Positions 26,726 through 35,229 are shown, numbered from the stretch's first letter. The stretch is DNA of 64,000 nt from Vreelandella jeotgali Hwa (GCF_000334215.1 NZ_AMQY01000023.1:62001-126000); one strand, 5' to 3'. The notes: generated from the letters alone by a model not told the origin. Program-made: numbers and translations.

Positions 26726-27757
26726 GCATGATGCTGGTACCTATTCATCCGGCGATTCTATCGCCGGATGAATACAACCATTAATACGTGCGCCTTATAC
26801 GCCAGGACAACCTTTATTTTCAGGCAACAGGGTGCGCGTCACTTGACAAGGGAGCCAAGACACCATGACAACATCTGTACTGACCCATCGTATCCGTACC
26901 GCTTCAGTAGCGCTGCTGGCCGGCGTCGGCCTGGCAACAGGCGGCAGCGCCATCGCCGCCGACAAGGGCACGGTCAACCTGTCCTACGTTGAATGGGCAT
27001 CCACCGTTGCTTCCACTGAAGTCATGAAAGCCGTGCTGGAAGACGCCGGCTATGACGTCAAGACCTCGTCGCTGACGGCGGCTGCCATGTGGCAATCAGT
27101 CGCTACCGGCGACACCGATGCCTTCCTCGCCGGCTGGCTGCCCGTCACCCACGAAGATTACTACGCCAAGCTCAAGGATGACGTGGTCGACGTGGGCGTA
27201 AGCCTTGAGGGCGCCAAACTGGGTATGGTGGTTCCCGAATACAGCGATGTTGACTCCATCGCCGATATGAACGATCACGTCGACAGCTTCGACGGCAAGA
27301 TCACCGGTATCGATCCGGGCGCCGGCGTCATGCGCCTGACCGGCAAAACCGTCGAGGAATACGACCTCGACTATGATCTGGTCAGCGGTAGCGGTGCCAC
27401 CATGACCGCTGCCCTCAAGACCGCCATCGACAACAACGAGGATATCGCCGTCACCGGCTGGACGCCGCACTGGATGCTCGCTCGCTGGGACCTCAAGTTC
27501 CTCGACGATCCGAAGGAAACCTACGGCGGGGCCGAGCAGATCCACACCATTGCACGCCAGGGACTGAAAGACGACCTGCCCGGCGCCTATGCCATTCTGG
27601 AAAACTTTGAATGGTCATCAGACGACATGAACGCCGTCATGCTGATGCAGGAAGAAGGCGATGATCCCTCGGCAGCCGCTGAAAAGTGGGTTGACGAGCA
27701 CCCGGACATGGTCAACGAGTGGATTGACGGCTAAGCGACCACCCGGTCGTCCTTCCC
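26726..27757 (+). repeat. Tandem duplication, copy 2 (leader plus binding-protein gene)
   Basis: Same layout as copy 1 with period 1032. The leaders share GCATGATGCTGGTAC, AATACGTGCGC and the last 18 bases before the start codon. In both, a hairpin core CCGGCG/CGCCGG sits at the same place. In copy 2 this hairpin is a perfect 14-bp stem with a three-base loop (26743-26773). In copy 1 the stem is only 6 bp (25717-25734). Confidence 0.9.
26865..27734 (+). CDS. proX: Glycine betaine/proline-type ABC transporter, substrate-binding protein, copy 2
   Basis: A 289-residue paralogue of the preceding gene with the same signal peptide, length and C-terminus (EWVDEHPDMVNEWIDG-like). By eye about 29 residues differ, spread along the protein; the aromatic GWTPHWMLARWDLKFLDDP block is identical. 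Differences such as G117K, E160G and swaps in the KT/QS-D/K region change surface charge. Both copies are full length, so neither is a pseudogene. Different affinity, ligand or expression is possible. A terminator at 27779-27805 closes the unit. Confidence 0.94.
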   Translation: MTTSVLTHRIRTASVALLAGVGLATGGSAIAADKGTVNLSYVEWASTVASTEVMKAVLEDAGYDVKTSSLTAAAMWQSVATGDTDAFLAGWLPVTHEDYYAKLKDDVVDVGVSLEGAKLGMVVPEYSDVDSIADMNDHVDSFDGKITGIDPGAGVMRLTGKTVEEYDLDYDLVSGSGATMTAALKTAIDNNEDIAVTGWTPHWMLARWDLKFLDDPKETYGGAEQIHTIARQGLKDDLPGAYAILENFEWSSDDMNAVMLMQEEGDDPSAAAEKWVDEHPDMVNEWIDG

Positions 27758-27778
27758 GGACGATACTTTTGCTTACCA

Positions 27779-27805
27779 GGCCACGCCATGCAGCGTGGCC
27801 TTTTT
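27779..27805 (+). terminator. Intrinsic terminator after the second binding-protein gene
   Basis: The stem GGCCACGC/GCGTGGCC with a CATGCA-type loop is followed by TTTTT. Confidence 0.92.
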
Positions 27806-27845
27806 AAGCACAACACGTCTCGGCAAGCAAATCAGGGAGATTAGT

Positions 27846-28274
27846 ATGTTTCAGCACATCATGGTGCCGGTGGACCTTGCGCACATGGACACACTGGAAC
27901 CGGCGTTGGGAGTCGTCGCCGACATGGCGCGCCACTACGACGCCAACATTACCTACGTGGGCATTACCACCGGCACGCCAAGCAGCGTGGCGCGTACGCC
28001 CGGCGAGTATGAGCAGAAACTCGAAGCCTTTGCCCAGCAGCGCCATTCGGTGCACGGCCGCCCGGTAACGGCAAAGGTCTATCAGTCACCCGATCCGATC
28101 GCCAACATGGATGATCTGCTGGTGGACGCCGTGGATGACACCAATGCCGACCTTGTCATCATGGCCACCCACCTGCCCAGGTCACTCGATGCCATTATTC
28201 CCGCCAATGGCGACAAGGTAGCGGCACGCACCAGCAGCTCGATCTTTCTGGTACGCGCCCCGCAGGACAAATAA
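27846..28274 (+). CDS. Universal stress protein (UspA family), TeaD-like context
   Basis: A 142-residue UspA-fold protein: MFQHIMVPVDLAH at the start, DLVIMATHLPRSLD in the middle and the nucleotide-binding-like region ending in SSIFLVRAP. The usual ATP motif G-x2-G-x9-G-(S/T) is not clear (PANGDKVAARTSSS). AGGGAG precedes the ATG at 27846. It is 35 bases upstream of a BCCT carrier with no terminator between. In Halomonas elongata the UspA protein TeaD regulates the ectoine transporter TeaABC, so a similar control of the BCCT carrier is a reasonable inference. Confidence 0.9.
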   Translation: MFQHIMVPVDLAHMDTLEPALGVVADMARHYDANITYVGITTGTPSSVARTPGEYEQKLEAFAQQRHSVHGRPVTAKVYQSPDPIANMDDLLVDAVDDTNADLVIMATHLPRSLDAIIPANGDKVAARTSSSIFLVRAPQDK

Positions 28275-28309
28275 CTTCCCTACGTCGTTAACTGCAGGAG
28301 AGATAGCTC

Positions 28310-29944
28310 ATGGCTAATGACGATACGCACCAGGCACCGCCGGAAGACGGTGGCCAGGGCATACCGGCGCCTTCGGGGGCCGCCAACCTGATCGACACGG
28401 ATTACGTGATCGGTCAGGACAACATCAAGTCGAGCAAATTCGGTATCGACTTTGACCTGCACGGCAAGGTTTTTACCTTTTCCGCGCTGGTCATTCTGAT
28501 TTTTGTGGTACTCACCCTGGCACTGCCCGACCAGATGGGCCCGCTGTTTGCCGGCGCCAAGGGCTGGCTGACCAATAACCTCAGCTGGGTATTTCTGCTG
28601 GCCGCCAATATTTTCGTGATACTCACCGTGGCGCTGATTTTCACGCCATTGGGCAAGGTCCGCCTGGGCGGCGCCGACGCCAAACCCGACTTCAGCTACG
28701 CCGGCTGGTTCGCCATGCTGTTTGCGGCGGGCATGGGCATCGGCCTGATGTTCTACGGCGTTTCCGAGCCGATGACGCACTTTGGCACATCGGTCAACGG
28801 CGGCTCCTGGGCACCGCTGGCCGGCGCCGAAGGTGACACCGACGGCGCCATTCGGCTGAGCATGGCTTCCACCATCTATCACTGGGGCCTGCATCCCTGG
28901 GGTACCTACGCCGTAGTGGCTCTGGCACTGGCGCTGTTCTCGTACAACAAGGGCCTGCCGCTGACCATGCGCTCGATCTTCTACCCCGTGCTGGGCGAGC
29001 GTATCTGGGGCTGGCCGGGTCACGTCATCGACATCCTCGCGGTGTTTGCCACGCTGTTCGGTCTGGCAACCTCGCTGGGGCTGGGCGCGACCCAGGCATC
29101 GGCAGGGCTTGAGTACCTGTTCGGCATTCCCAACAACAACGTCACCATGGTGCTGCTGATTCTGGGCATTACCATTGTGGCGCTGGGCTCCGTGGTCGCC
29201 GGCGTGGACAAGGGCGTGCAGCGTCTTTCACAGCTCAACATGACGCTGGCCTTCCTGCTGCTGTTCTTTGTCATCGGCGTAGGCCCAACTCTGGCTATTG
29301 CTACCGGGTTTTTCGATAACCTGCTGGCCTACTTCCAGGAATTGCCGGCGCTCTCCATGCCGTTCGGCCGTGACGACTCCAACTTCGTCGGCGGCTGGAC
29401 CGCTTTCTACTGGGCCTGGTGGATTTCCTGGTCGCCGTTCGTGGGCATGTTTATCGCCCGGGTGAGCCGCGGCCGCAGCGTGCGTGAGTTCCTGATCGCC
29501 GTACTGCTGGTGCCGATGCTGGTATCCGTACTCTGGATGACCGCTTTCGGCAGCACCGCCATTGACCAGCTGCTCGCCGGTTTTGAAGGTGCCAGGGATG
29601 CTGCCAACGAGCTTCAGCTGTTCGAAATGCTGGGTCAGCTGCCGCTCTCTGCCGTTACATCCTTTGTAGGTATCGTGCTGGTGCTGGTGTTCTTCATCAC
29701 CTCGTCGGATTCCGGCTCGCTGGTAATCGACTCCATCACCGCCGGCGGCAAGGTCGACGCGCCCAAACCGCAGCGCATTTTCTGGGCGCTGATCGAGGGC
29801 TTCATCGCCATTGCCCTGCTGCTGGGCGGCGGTCTCGAAGCGCTGCAGGCGGCGGTACTCACCACCGGCCTGCCGTTTGCTCTGATCCTGCTGGTCGGGT
29901 GCTACTCGATCGTCAAGGGACTGATGAGCGAACCGCGCGGCTAA
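28310..29944 (+). CDS. BCCT-family osmolyte transporter
   Basis: A 544-residue secondary carrier of the betaine/carnitine/choline family with twelve membrane segments. The conserved GMGIGLMFYGVSEPMTHF and the signature WTAFYWAWWISWSPFVGMFIARVSRGRSVREF are complete. A hydrophilic N-terminal tail of about 50 residues precedes TM1; the C-terminal tail is very short, unlike BetP, whose long tail senses osmotic change. Na+- or H+-coupled uptake of betaine or a related solute is expected. AGGAGAG precedes the ATG. Confidence 0.94.
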   Translation: MANDDTHQAPPEDGGQGIPAPSGAANLIDTDYVIGQDNIKSSKFGIDFDLHGKVFTFSALVILIFVVLTLALPDQMGPLFAGAKGWLTNNLSWVFLLAANIFVILTVALIFTPLGKVRLGGADAKPDFSYAGWFAMLFAAGMGIGLMFYGVSEPMTHFGTSVNGGSWAPLAGAEGDTDGAIRLSMASTIYHWGLHPWGTYAVVALALALFSYNKGLPLTMRSIFYPVLGERIWGWPGHVIDILAVFATLFGLATSLGLGATQASAGLEYLFGIPNNNVTMVLLILGITIVALGSVVAGVDKGVQRLSQLNMTLAFLLLFFVIGVGPTLAIATGFFDNLLAYFQELPALSMPFGRDDSNFVGGWTAFYWAWWISWSPFVGMFIARVSRGRSVREFLIAVLLVPMLVSVLWMTAFGSTAIDQLLAGFEGARDAANELQLFEMLGQLPLSAVTSFVGIVLVLVFFITSSDSGSLVIDSITAGGKVDAPKPQRIFWALIEGFIAIALLLGGGLEALQAAVLTTGLPFALILLVGCYSIVKGLMSEPRG

Positions 29945-29974
29945 ACGGTAGCCACCGTCAGCCGTTGACTATTG

Positions 29975-30000
29975 GGGCAGCCTGCGGGCTGCCCTTTTTC
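29975..30000 (+). terminator. Intrinsic terminator of the BCCT gene
   Basis: The stem GGGCAGCC/GGCTGCCC with a TGCG loop is followed by TTTTTC, 30 bases past the stop codon. Confidence 0.93.
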
Positions 30001-30034
30001 ATGGCCGAACGGTAGCGTTACGGGCGCGGCGGTA

Positions 30035-30760
30035 TCAGCACCACAGAGCGCCCAGCGGGGTTTGCGGATGGTAGTGGCTGGCCACCTGCGCCTGCAGCAG
30101 CTCGGCCGTAGCCAGCGCGTCGACCAGCGCATGGTGTCCCTGGTAGGCGGGCAGACCATAGCGGGCGCGGCTGGCATTGAGCCGGATGGAGACCGGCGGA
30201 CGCCCCAGCCAGCGGCGGAAACGCGCCCACAGGCTCTGCCGATAGCGCCGCGCTTCTATCGACATGGTATCGATCATGGGGAACAGCACGCCCTCGCCGC
30301 GGCGCACGCGAACCGCAGCGTCGAGAAAGGGGCGCTCAATGTTGCGAAAGTGCACCACCACAATGCGCCCGGCCAGCAGCGGTAGCAGCTCGTCGATCAC
30401 GCTATCGAAGTCCGGCGCGCCGGCAATTTCGGAATGGGTAATGTGGTGGTAGGCAATGGACGTGCCGGACAGCGGCCGCGACGGTTTGACCACCCAGTAG
30501 CGCCGCCGGGCCGGGGTAATACGCCCCAGCGTGAATGGCACCATACCCACGCTGACAATCGCGTGGCGACGCTCGTCCAGGCCGGTGGTTTCCATATCCA
30601 GCGCCACCATCGGCACTTCGTCTATCGGCGTCTCGGCAGCCGGAGCCGGCGTGGCAAAAAAATCCCGTACGGCGCTGCTCCGGGCACGGGCCGCGCGGTC
30701 ACCCAGGTAGGCGCCCCAGTCGGCCTGAACCACCTTGTGCCGTGGCCGGATGCCGCGCAT
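30035..30760 (-). CDS. DEDDh 3'-5' exonuclease (DnaQ/PolC-like)
   Basis: A 241-residue exonuclease-fold protein. Motif I is VALDMETTGLD (D, E), motif II lies in VVHFRNIERPFLD (asparagine in the usual N-x3-F/D setting), and motif III is HHALVDALATAEL (H and D), so all DEDDh residues can be placed. An N-terminal stretch of about 45 residues precedes the domain. The ATG at 30760 overlaps the upstream stop codon (TGATG), which indicates translational coupling to the cNMP/CBS/DUF294 protein. The substrate is not known. Confidence 0.9.
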   Translation of the reverse strand: MRGIRPRHKVVQADWGAYLGDRAARARSSAVRDFFATPAPAAETPIDEVPMVALDMETTGLDERRHAIVSVGMVPFTLGRITPARRRYWVVKPSRPLSGTSIAYHHITHSEIAGAPDFDSVIDELLPLLAGRIVVVHFRNIERPFLDAAVRVRRGEGVLFPMIDTMSIEARRYRQSLWARFRRWLGRPPVSIRLNASRARYGLPAYQGHHALVDALATAELLQAQVASHYHPQTPLGALWC

Positions 30761-32691
30761 CAGGAGCGCTCCCGATGCCCTGACGATGACGGATTGGCAG
30801 ACGGCTGCGGATAGCGGAATTTGAGAAATTTCTGCGCATTGCTGAGGACCTGGAAAGCGTCCTTGAGGGTATGGCGCTCGCTGCTTTCGACGTTTTCCGG
30901 TTCGATGTTGTTGTCCGGCGTACGGTTCTTTTCGATATCGATGGCCTGGTGGCGCAGGCGCGACATACACAGGAACTCGAAGGCATAGCGCAGTTTGTCG
31001 CTGACGCCGGATCCCAGCACCCGGGTCTGATGAATGGCATCCAGCCGCTCAAAGGTGTTCTGGGCCTTGGAGCCGCAGGCCAGGGCGTGAATGCGGATCA
31101 CATCGACCATGGGCGCCGTGCCCCGGCGCTTGAGGTTGATGGAATTATTGTGCTTGCCGTCCTTTTCCATGACGAAGGTGCGGAAAAACCCCAGCGGCGG
31201 CGTACGGTTGAGCGCATTGCGCGCCATGGCGGCAAGGAAGCGCGGCGAATGCGGCGCCTGCCCGGCGACCAGATCCTGCAGCTGCTCCACCAGCCCGGCT
31301 TCGCCGAAGGCGCTGTCGAGGTCGAAGAAAATCGAACTGTGCAGCAGGGTTTCGGGGGTGGGATGGGTCATCCAGTCGCGGAAATAGCCTTTCCACACCC
31401 GCAGCGGCTGGCGCCAGCGGGGGTTGGTGGCCATGATATCGCCCTTGCAGTAGGTATAGCCGCAGGCATCCAGCCCGTCGGTGACAAAGACCGCCAGGCG
31501 ACGGAAATAGTCGTCGTGCTGCGCCGGGTCAAAGGTATCGTCGAGCACCAGGGCGTTGTCCTGATCGGTGACGATGCTTTGCTCGTTGCGCGCCATGGAA
31601 CCGTTGACCATGAAGGCATAGGAAACCGGCGGCGGCCCCAGCGACTCTTCGGCCAGCTCGCACAGCCGGCGGACAAAGCTGCGCCCGATGGTCGACAGCG
31701 CGCTGCCGACCATCTGCGAGTTGGCGCCTTCCTGCACCATGCGCGAAAAGGCCGCGCGCACGTCGGGTGCCAGCCGCGCCAGGCCTTCAACGCTCAGGCG
31801 GCTGAAGATATTGCTCACCAGATAGAGCCCGCTGTGGGTCTCGTAGCGAATAATATCCGACAGGTGAACAATGCCCATGGGCCGCTGGCGATACAGCACC
31901 GGCAAATGGTGAACATTGTTGCGCAGCATGGTCAGCATCGCTTCGTAGATGGAGACATCCGCCTGCACGCTGAGCAGCGCCGGCGAAATCACTTCGCCGA
32001 CCGGCGTCTGGGCGGATAATCCGCGGCCCACGATGCGGGTGCGAAAATCGCTGTTGGTCATGATGCCGTGAATCCGGCGATGGCGCCCCTGGTCGTCGCG
32101 GAAACGGCGCGCATCCTGGGCGCTGCATTCGCGTGTGACCAGCAGCGCCGAGGCCTGGTCGTCGCTCATGCGCAGGGCGGCATCCTGAACGCTGATATCC
32201 ACATCCACCATCACCGGCGCGCGGGACAGCAGGCGGCGAATCCGGGTAATCATCATGTCGTTGGACTGCCGCTGGTCTCTGGCCGCCGTTTCCAGACGCG
32301 GACGCTCCAACTCGACAAAGTCGGCAAAGTGCTCGTCCTGTTCGCAGAGCTGAATAAACATCGCGTCGGAAATGAAGTAGATCAGGGTGTCTTCGATCGC
32401 CCTGGCGGGAAACCGCACCTTGTGGTCGCGCAGCAGGTTGAAGTGGCCGAAAATATCCCCTTCGCCCAGGCAGTTGTGCAGATCCCCCTGACGGCGGTAG
32501 ACCTCGACCGCCCCGCTGCGGATGTAGCAAAGCTCGCGCGCCTCTTCATTGAGCCGCAACACATCGCTGCCGGCCTTGAAGTAGCGCACTTCCACCTGCC
32601 CGGCCACCTCGTCCAGCAGCGCGTCGCTCAACGCATTGAACGGCGGAAACTGACTCATGTGCTGGCGGAGTTCCATTATATCGGCGTCCAT
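30760..32691 (-). CDS. cNMP-binding / CBS / DUF294 putative nucleotidyltransferase
   Basis: A 643-residue soluble protein with four parts in order: a cyclic-nucleotide-binding domain (about 12-125; GDIFGHFNLLRD), two CBS motifs (about 160-285), a DUF294 nucleotidyltransferase-like domain with GSMARNEQSIVTDQDNALV (about 350-375), and the DUF294 C-terminal substrate-binding-like domain. The G-S-x-A-R and D-x-D-N pattern resembles GlnD-type nucleotidyltransferases. Members are predicted signal transducers; none of the ligands is known here. AGGGGG precedes the ATG. It is translationally coupled to an exonuclease. Confidence 0.9.
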   Translation of the reverse strand: MDADIMELRQHMSQFPPFNALSDALLDEVAGQVEVRYFKAGSDVLRLNEEARELCYIRSGAVEVYRRQGDLHNCLGEGDIFGHFNLLRDHKVRFPARAIEDTLIYFISDAMFIQLCEQDEHFADFVELERPRLETAARDQRQSNDMMITRIRRLLSRAPVMVDVDISVQDAALRMSDDQASALLVTRECSAQDARRFRDDQGRHRRIHGIMTNSDFRTRIVGRGLSAQTPVGEVISPALLSVQADVSIYEAMLTMLRNNVHHLPVLYRQRPMGIVHLSDIIRYETHSGLYLVSNIFSRLSVEGLARLAPDVRAAFSRMVQEGANSQMVGSALSTIGRSFVRRLCELAEESLGPPPVSYAFMVNGSMARNEQSIVTDQDNALVLDDTFDPAQHDDYFRRLAVFVTDGLDACGYTYCKGDIMATNPRWRQPLRVWKGYFRDWMTHPTPETLLHSSIFFDLDSAFGEAGLVEQLQDLVAGQAPHSPRFLAAMARNALNRTPPLGFFRTFVMEKDGKHNNSINLKRRGTAPMVDVIRIHALACGSKAQNTFERLDAIHQTRVLGSGVSDKLRYAFEFLCMSRLRHQAIDIEKNRTPDNNIEPENVESSERHTLKDAFQVLSNAQKFLKFRYPQPSANPSSSGHRERS

Positions 32692-32779
32692 GCGGCCCCC
32701 TGAAACCTGGTCGAAACAGTGTAAGGTACTATTTTGCAGTGGCCCGGCTATACCGGTAAAGCCTTGATGTTTTACTCAC

Positions 32780-32812
32780 AAAAAATCCCGGCGCATCGGC
32801 ACCGGGATTTTT
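32780..32812 (-). terminator. Intrinsic terminator of the DUF4168 gene
   Basis: AAAAATCCCGG pairs with CCGGGATTTTT around a ten-base loop. On the minus strand a T-run follows, about 100 bases past the DUF4168 stop codon. The arrangement is symmetrical and may also work on the plus strand. Confidence 0.85.
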
Positions 32813-32912
32813 CGCAAGGCTGCCGGGGCGGATCGGATTCCCGCCGTTCGAGGCAGCGACTTGTGCTGGCCGACCGCTCTCAGGCGGTCAGTCATTGTCT
32901 ACTGTCGGGATC

Positions 32913-33314
32913 TCAGGACTGGCCCTTGTCACCGGCCATTTTCTGAACACGCTGCATCATTTCGGGATCCTGCTGGATCGCCTGACCGATAGCGTTGAAG
33001 GTATCCACGTCCAGGCCGCTGTTCTCAACGATCTGAATCATTTTCTCGTTGGCCTCGGCGCGCACGTCCTGCTGGGCTTCTTCGCCTTCAGCGGATTGCA
33101 GACGCTGGGTATACTCCTGAGAGACGACGGCAATTTCCTGCGACGCATCGGCAAACTGCTGAAGCTGGGAATCGCTGAAATCCTGAGCCGGCGCTTCGGC
33201 GCTGGGCGACGGGGCCTGTGCTGCATCGTCTGTGGTTTGCTGGGCCTGGGCAGCGCCTGCCATCAGGCCGGTAGCAAGTAGCGCAGCAGAGAACAGGGCG
33301 GTAAAGCGTGGCAT
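32913..33314 (-). CDS. DUF4168-domain exported protein
   Basis: A 133-residue small exported protein. A signal peptide ends near AAQAQ (about residue 24), followed by an Ala/Pro/Ser-rich linker and a helical DUF4168 domain: DFSDSQLQQFADASQEIAVV, then EANEKMIQIVENSGLDVDTFNAIGQAIQQDPEM. The function is unknown. The frame is open 12 codons upstream, but the ATG at 33314 follows GAGGT at eight bases and starts the signal peptide. Confidence 0.85.
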   Translation of the reverse strand: MPRFTALFSAALLATGLMAGAAQAQQTTDDAAQAPSPSAEAPAQDFSDSQLQQFADASQEIAVVSQEYTQRLQSAEGEEAQQDVRAEANEKMIQIVENSGLDVDTFNAIGQAIQQDPEMMQRVQKMAGDKGQS

Positions 33315-33525
33315 GAATCGAACCTCATGGGATATTGTGAGTGTGCTCATGGGACGCTGGCATTTACCGCAGGTTCCTGATTTAATGTTTCAAAATGTAA
33401 CTGACGCGGCAACCCATGTCGGCCGGCGCGTGCCGGCACCCGGCTAATCCGCGCCCTGTCCGGCCACCGGACCTTTCAACACCAGACTTTCCCGTACACG
33501 ACCAGACACAAAGGCATTATTCACC

Positions 33526-34290
33526 ATGACCCAGCATCATTGCGCTCGTGTTGATCACCACTGCAATCGGTGCGATACGCCCGTACCGTTTGATTTCACC
33601 ATGGCGTTCCAGCCCATCGTCAACGTCAACCGGCATACCACCGTGTACCACGAGGCTCTGGTACGCGGCCCGAACGGTGAATCCGCCGGTAGCATCCTCC
33701 ACGGCGTGACCGATGAGTTGATGTACCGCTTTGACCAGGCGTGTCGCATCAAGGCCATCGAGCTTGCCAGCCGGCTGGGCATGCAGGAGCCGCTGTCCAT
33801 CAACTTCATGCCCAACGCGGTCTATGAACCGGAGGCGTGCATCAAGGCAACGCTGGAAACGTCCCGGCGCGTGGGCTGGCCCACCGAACGGCTCAATTTT
33901 GAAATTACCGAGACCGAGCGAGTCCAGGATCGCGCCCACATGCGGAGCATCATTGATAGCTACCGCGCCATGGGATTTACCACCTCGCTGGATGATTTCG
34001 GCAGTGGCTATGCCAACCTGGACCTGCTCACCGAGCTGCGTCCGGATACGCTCAAGGTGGACCGCCAGCTGGTGATGGGCTGCGATACCGACACTCGCCG
34101 CCAGGCGCTGCTGCGCGGCATTGCCACCCTGGCCGAAAGCCTCGACGTGGCGCTGGTGGCCGAGGGAGTCGAAACCCGGGAAGAGTCCCGCTGCCTGGTT
34201 GATCTCGGCATGCCGGTCCAGCAGGGTTTCTACTATGCGCGCCCGGCCTTTGAGGCCATTGCCGATATTGCCCCCGAGAAGTTTGCCTGA
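33526..34290 (+). CDS. EAL-domain cyclic-di-GMP phosphodiesterase with a Cys/His-rich N-terminus
   Basis: A 254-residue stand-alone EAL protein. Catalytic marks are present: HEALVRG (EAL at 43-45), SINFMP, NFEITE, DDFGSGY, KVDRQL and AEGVET, so hydrolysis of c-di-GMP to pGpG is expected. The first 20 residues are unusual, HHC...HHCNRC, with the spacing of a possible metal site. No GGDEF, membrane or receiver domain is attached. It converges with mtgA. Confidence 0.92.
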   Translation: MTQHHCARVDHHCNRCDTPVPFDFTMAFQPIVNVNRHTTVYHEALVRGPNGESAGSILHGVTDELMYRFDQACRIKAIELASRLGMQEPLSINFMPNAVYEPEACIKATLETSRRVGWPTERLNFEITETERVQDRAHMRSIIDSYRAMGFTTSLDDFGSGYANLDLLTELRPDTLKVDRQLVMGCDTDTRRQALLRGIATLAESLDVALVAEGVETREESRCLVDLGMPVQQGFYYARPAFEAIADIAPEKFA

Positions 34291-34329
34291 CGGTCCGGGC
34301 AAGCGGAACGCTGGTCAGGCGACGTGCGT

Positions 34330-35229
34330 TCAACCGTCGTCCAGACGCTCGAGATAGCGGGTGCCGCCCAGGTTACTCACCTGCCGGCGAATCCAGCGGC
34401 TGCGCTGAGCCACCGCGGGCGACGGCGTGGCGGCGCTGCGGGTCCGCGGGGCGGGGAGAATCGCCGCCAGCCGGCTTGCCTGGCGGGCATTAAGCTCGCT
34501 CGCCGGCACGCCGAAGTAGTGCTGCGAAGCGGCTTCGAGGCCGAACACCCCGCGATCCCATTCGGCCACGTTGAGATAGACTTCGAGTATGCGTTCCTTG
34601 CCCCAAAGCAGCTCGATCAGCAGGGTAAACCACGCCTCGAGCCCCTTGCGCAGCCAGCTGCGGCCGCTCCACAGGAACACATTCTTGGCGGTCTGCTGGC
34701 TAAGCGTGCTGGCACCGCGCAGACCACCGCCGTCGAGGCGAGTGGCCAGCGCGCGGCGAATTTCCACCAGGTCAAAACCGTGGTGATCGGGAAACCGCTG
34801 ATCCTCGGCGGCCAACACCGCAATTTTAGCGGTATCGGCCAGCGCCTCCCGGCTGCGCCATCGGTAGTCCAGGCGCATCGGCGAACTTTCCACCCAGCTT
34901 TGCACCTTGCGCTCGACCATGACCATCGAGCCCGGCAGCGGCACGACGCGAAACAGCAGCACCAGCGCCACGGACAGCAGGATAAAGGCCACGGCCAGGC
35001 GCGCCAGCAGCCGCACCAGACGCTGCCCCAAAGCACCCGCCGCCAGGCGCAAGCGACCGTGACGGCGGGACTTCGCTTGCGGCCGGGTAGCCGACCCACG
35101 GCGCTTGCTGCTCTCTTTACCGGCGCGGGCGGGCGCGGTTTGTTGGCGGCGTTTACTTATACAAGTGCTCGGCGTGGTAGCGCAGGTGGTCTTCAATGAA
35201 GGAGGCAATGAAGAAGTAGCTGTGATCAT
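34330..35229 (-). CDS. mtgA: Monofunctional biosynthetic peptidoglycan transglycosylase MtgA
   Basis: Glycosyltransferase family 51 enzyme that polymerises lipid II. After a basic cytoplasmic tail there is one membrane anchor (LAVAFILLSVALVLLF) and then AAEDQRFPDHHGFD (catalytic Glu), GASTLSQQTAKN, RKGLEAW and ERILEVYLNVAEWD, all typical of MtgA. The start is uncertain. The in-frame ATG at 35229 gives 299 residues but overlaps the upstream fghA by 77 bases and has no good ribosome site. A start just past the fghA stop has no ATG or GTG available. The true N-terminus may be shorter. Confidence 0.9.
   Translation of the reverse strand: MITATSSLPPSLKTTCATTPSTCISKRRQQTAPARAGKESSKRRGSATRPQAKSRRHGRLRLAAGALGQRLVRLLARLAVAFILLSVALVLLFRVVPLPGSMVMVERKVQSWVESSPMRLDYRWRSREALADTAKIAVLAAEDQRFPDHHGFDLVEIRRALATRLDGGGLRGASTLSQQTAKNVFLWSGRSWLRKGLEAWFTLLIELLWGKERILEVYLNVAEWDRGVFGLEAASQHYFGVPASELNARQASRLAAILPAPRTRSAATPSPAVAQRSRWIRRQVSNLGGTRYLERLDDG

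Noticed and set aside
26865-27734. Second binding-protein gene as a decaying copy
   Set aside because: The frame, signal peptide, binding residues and ribosome site are all intact.
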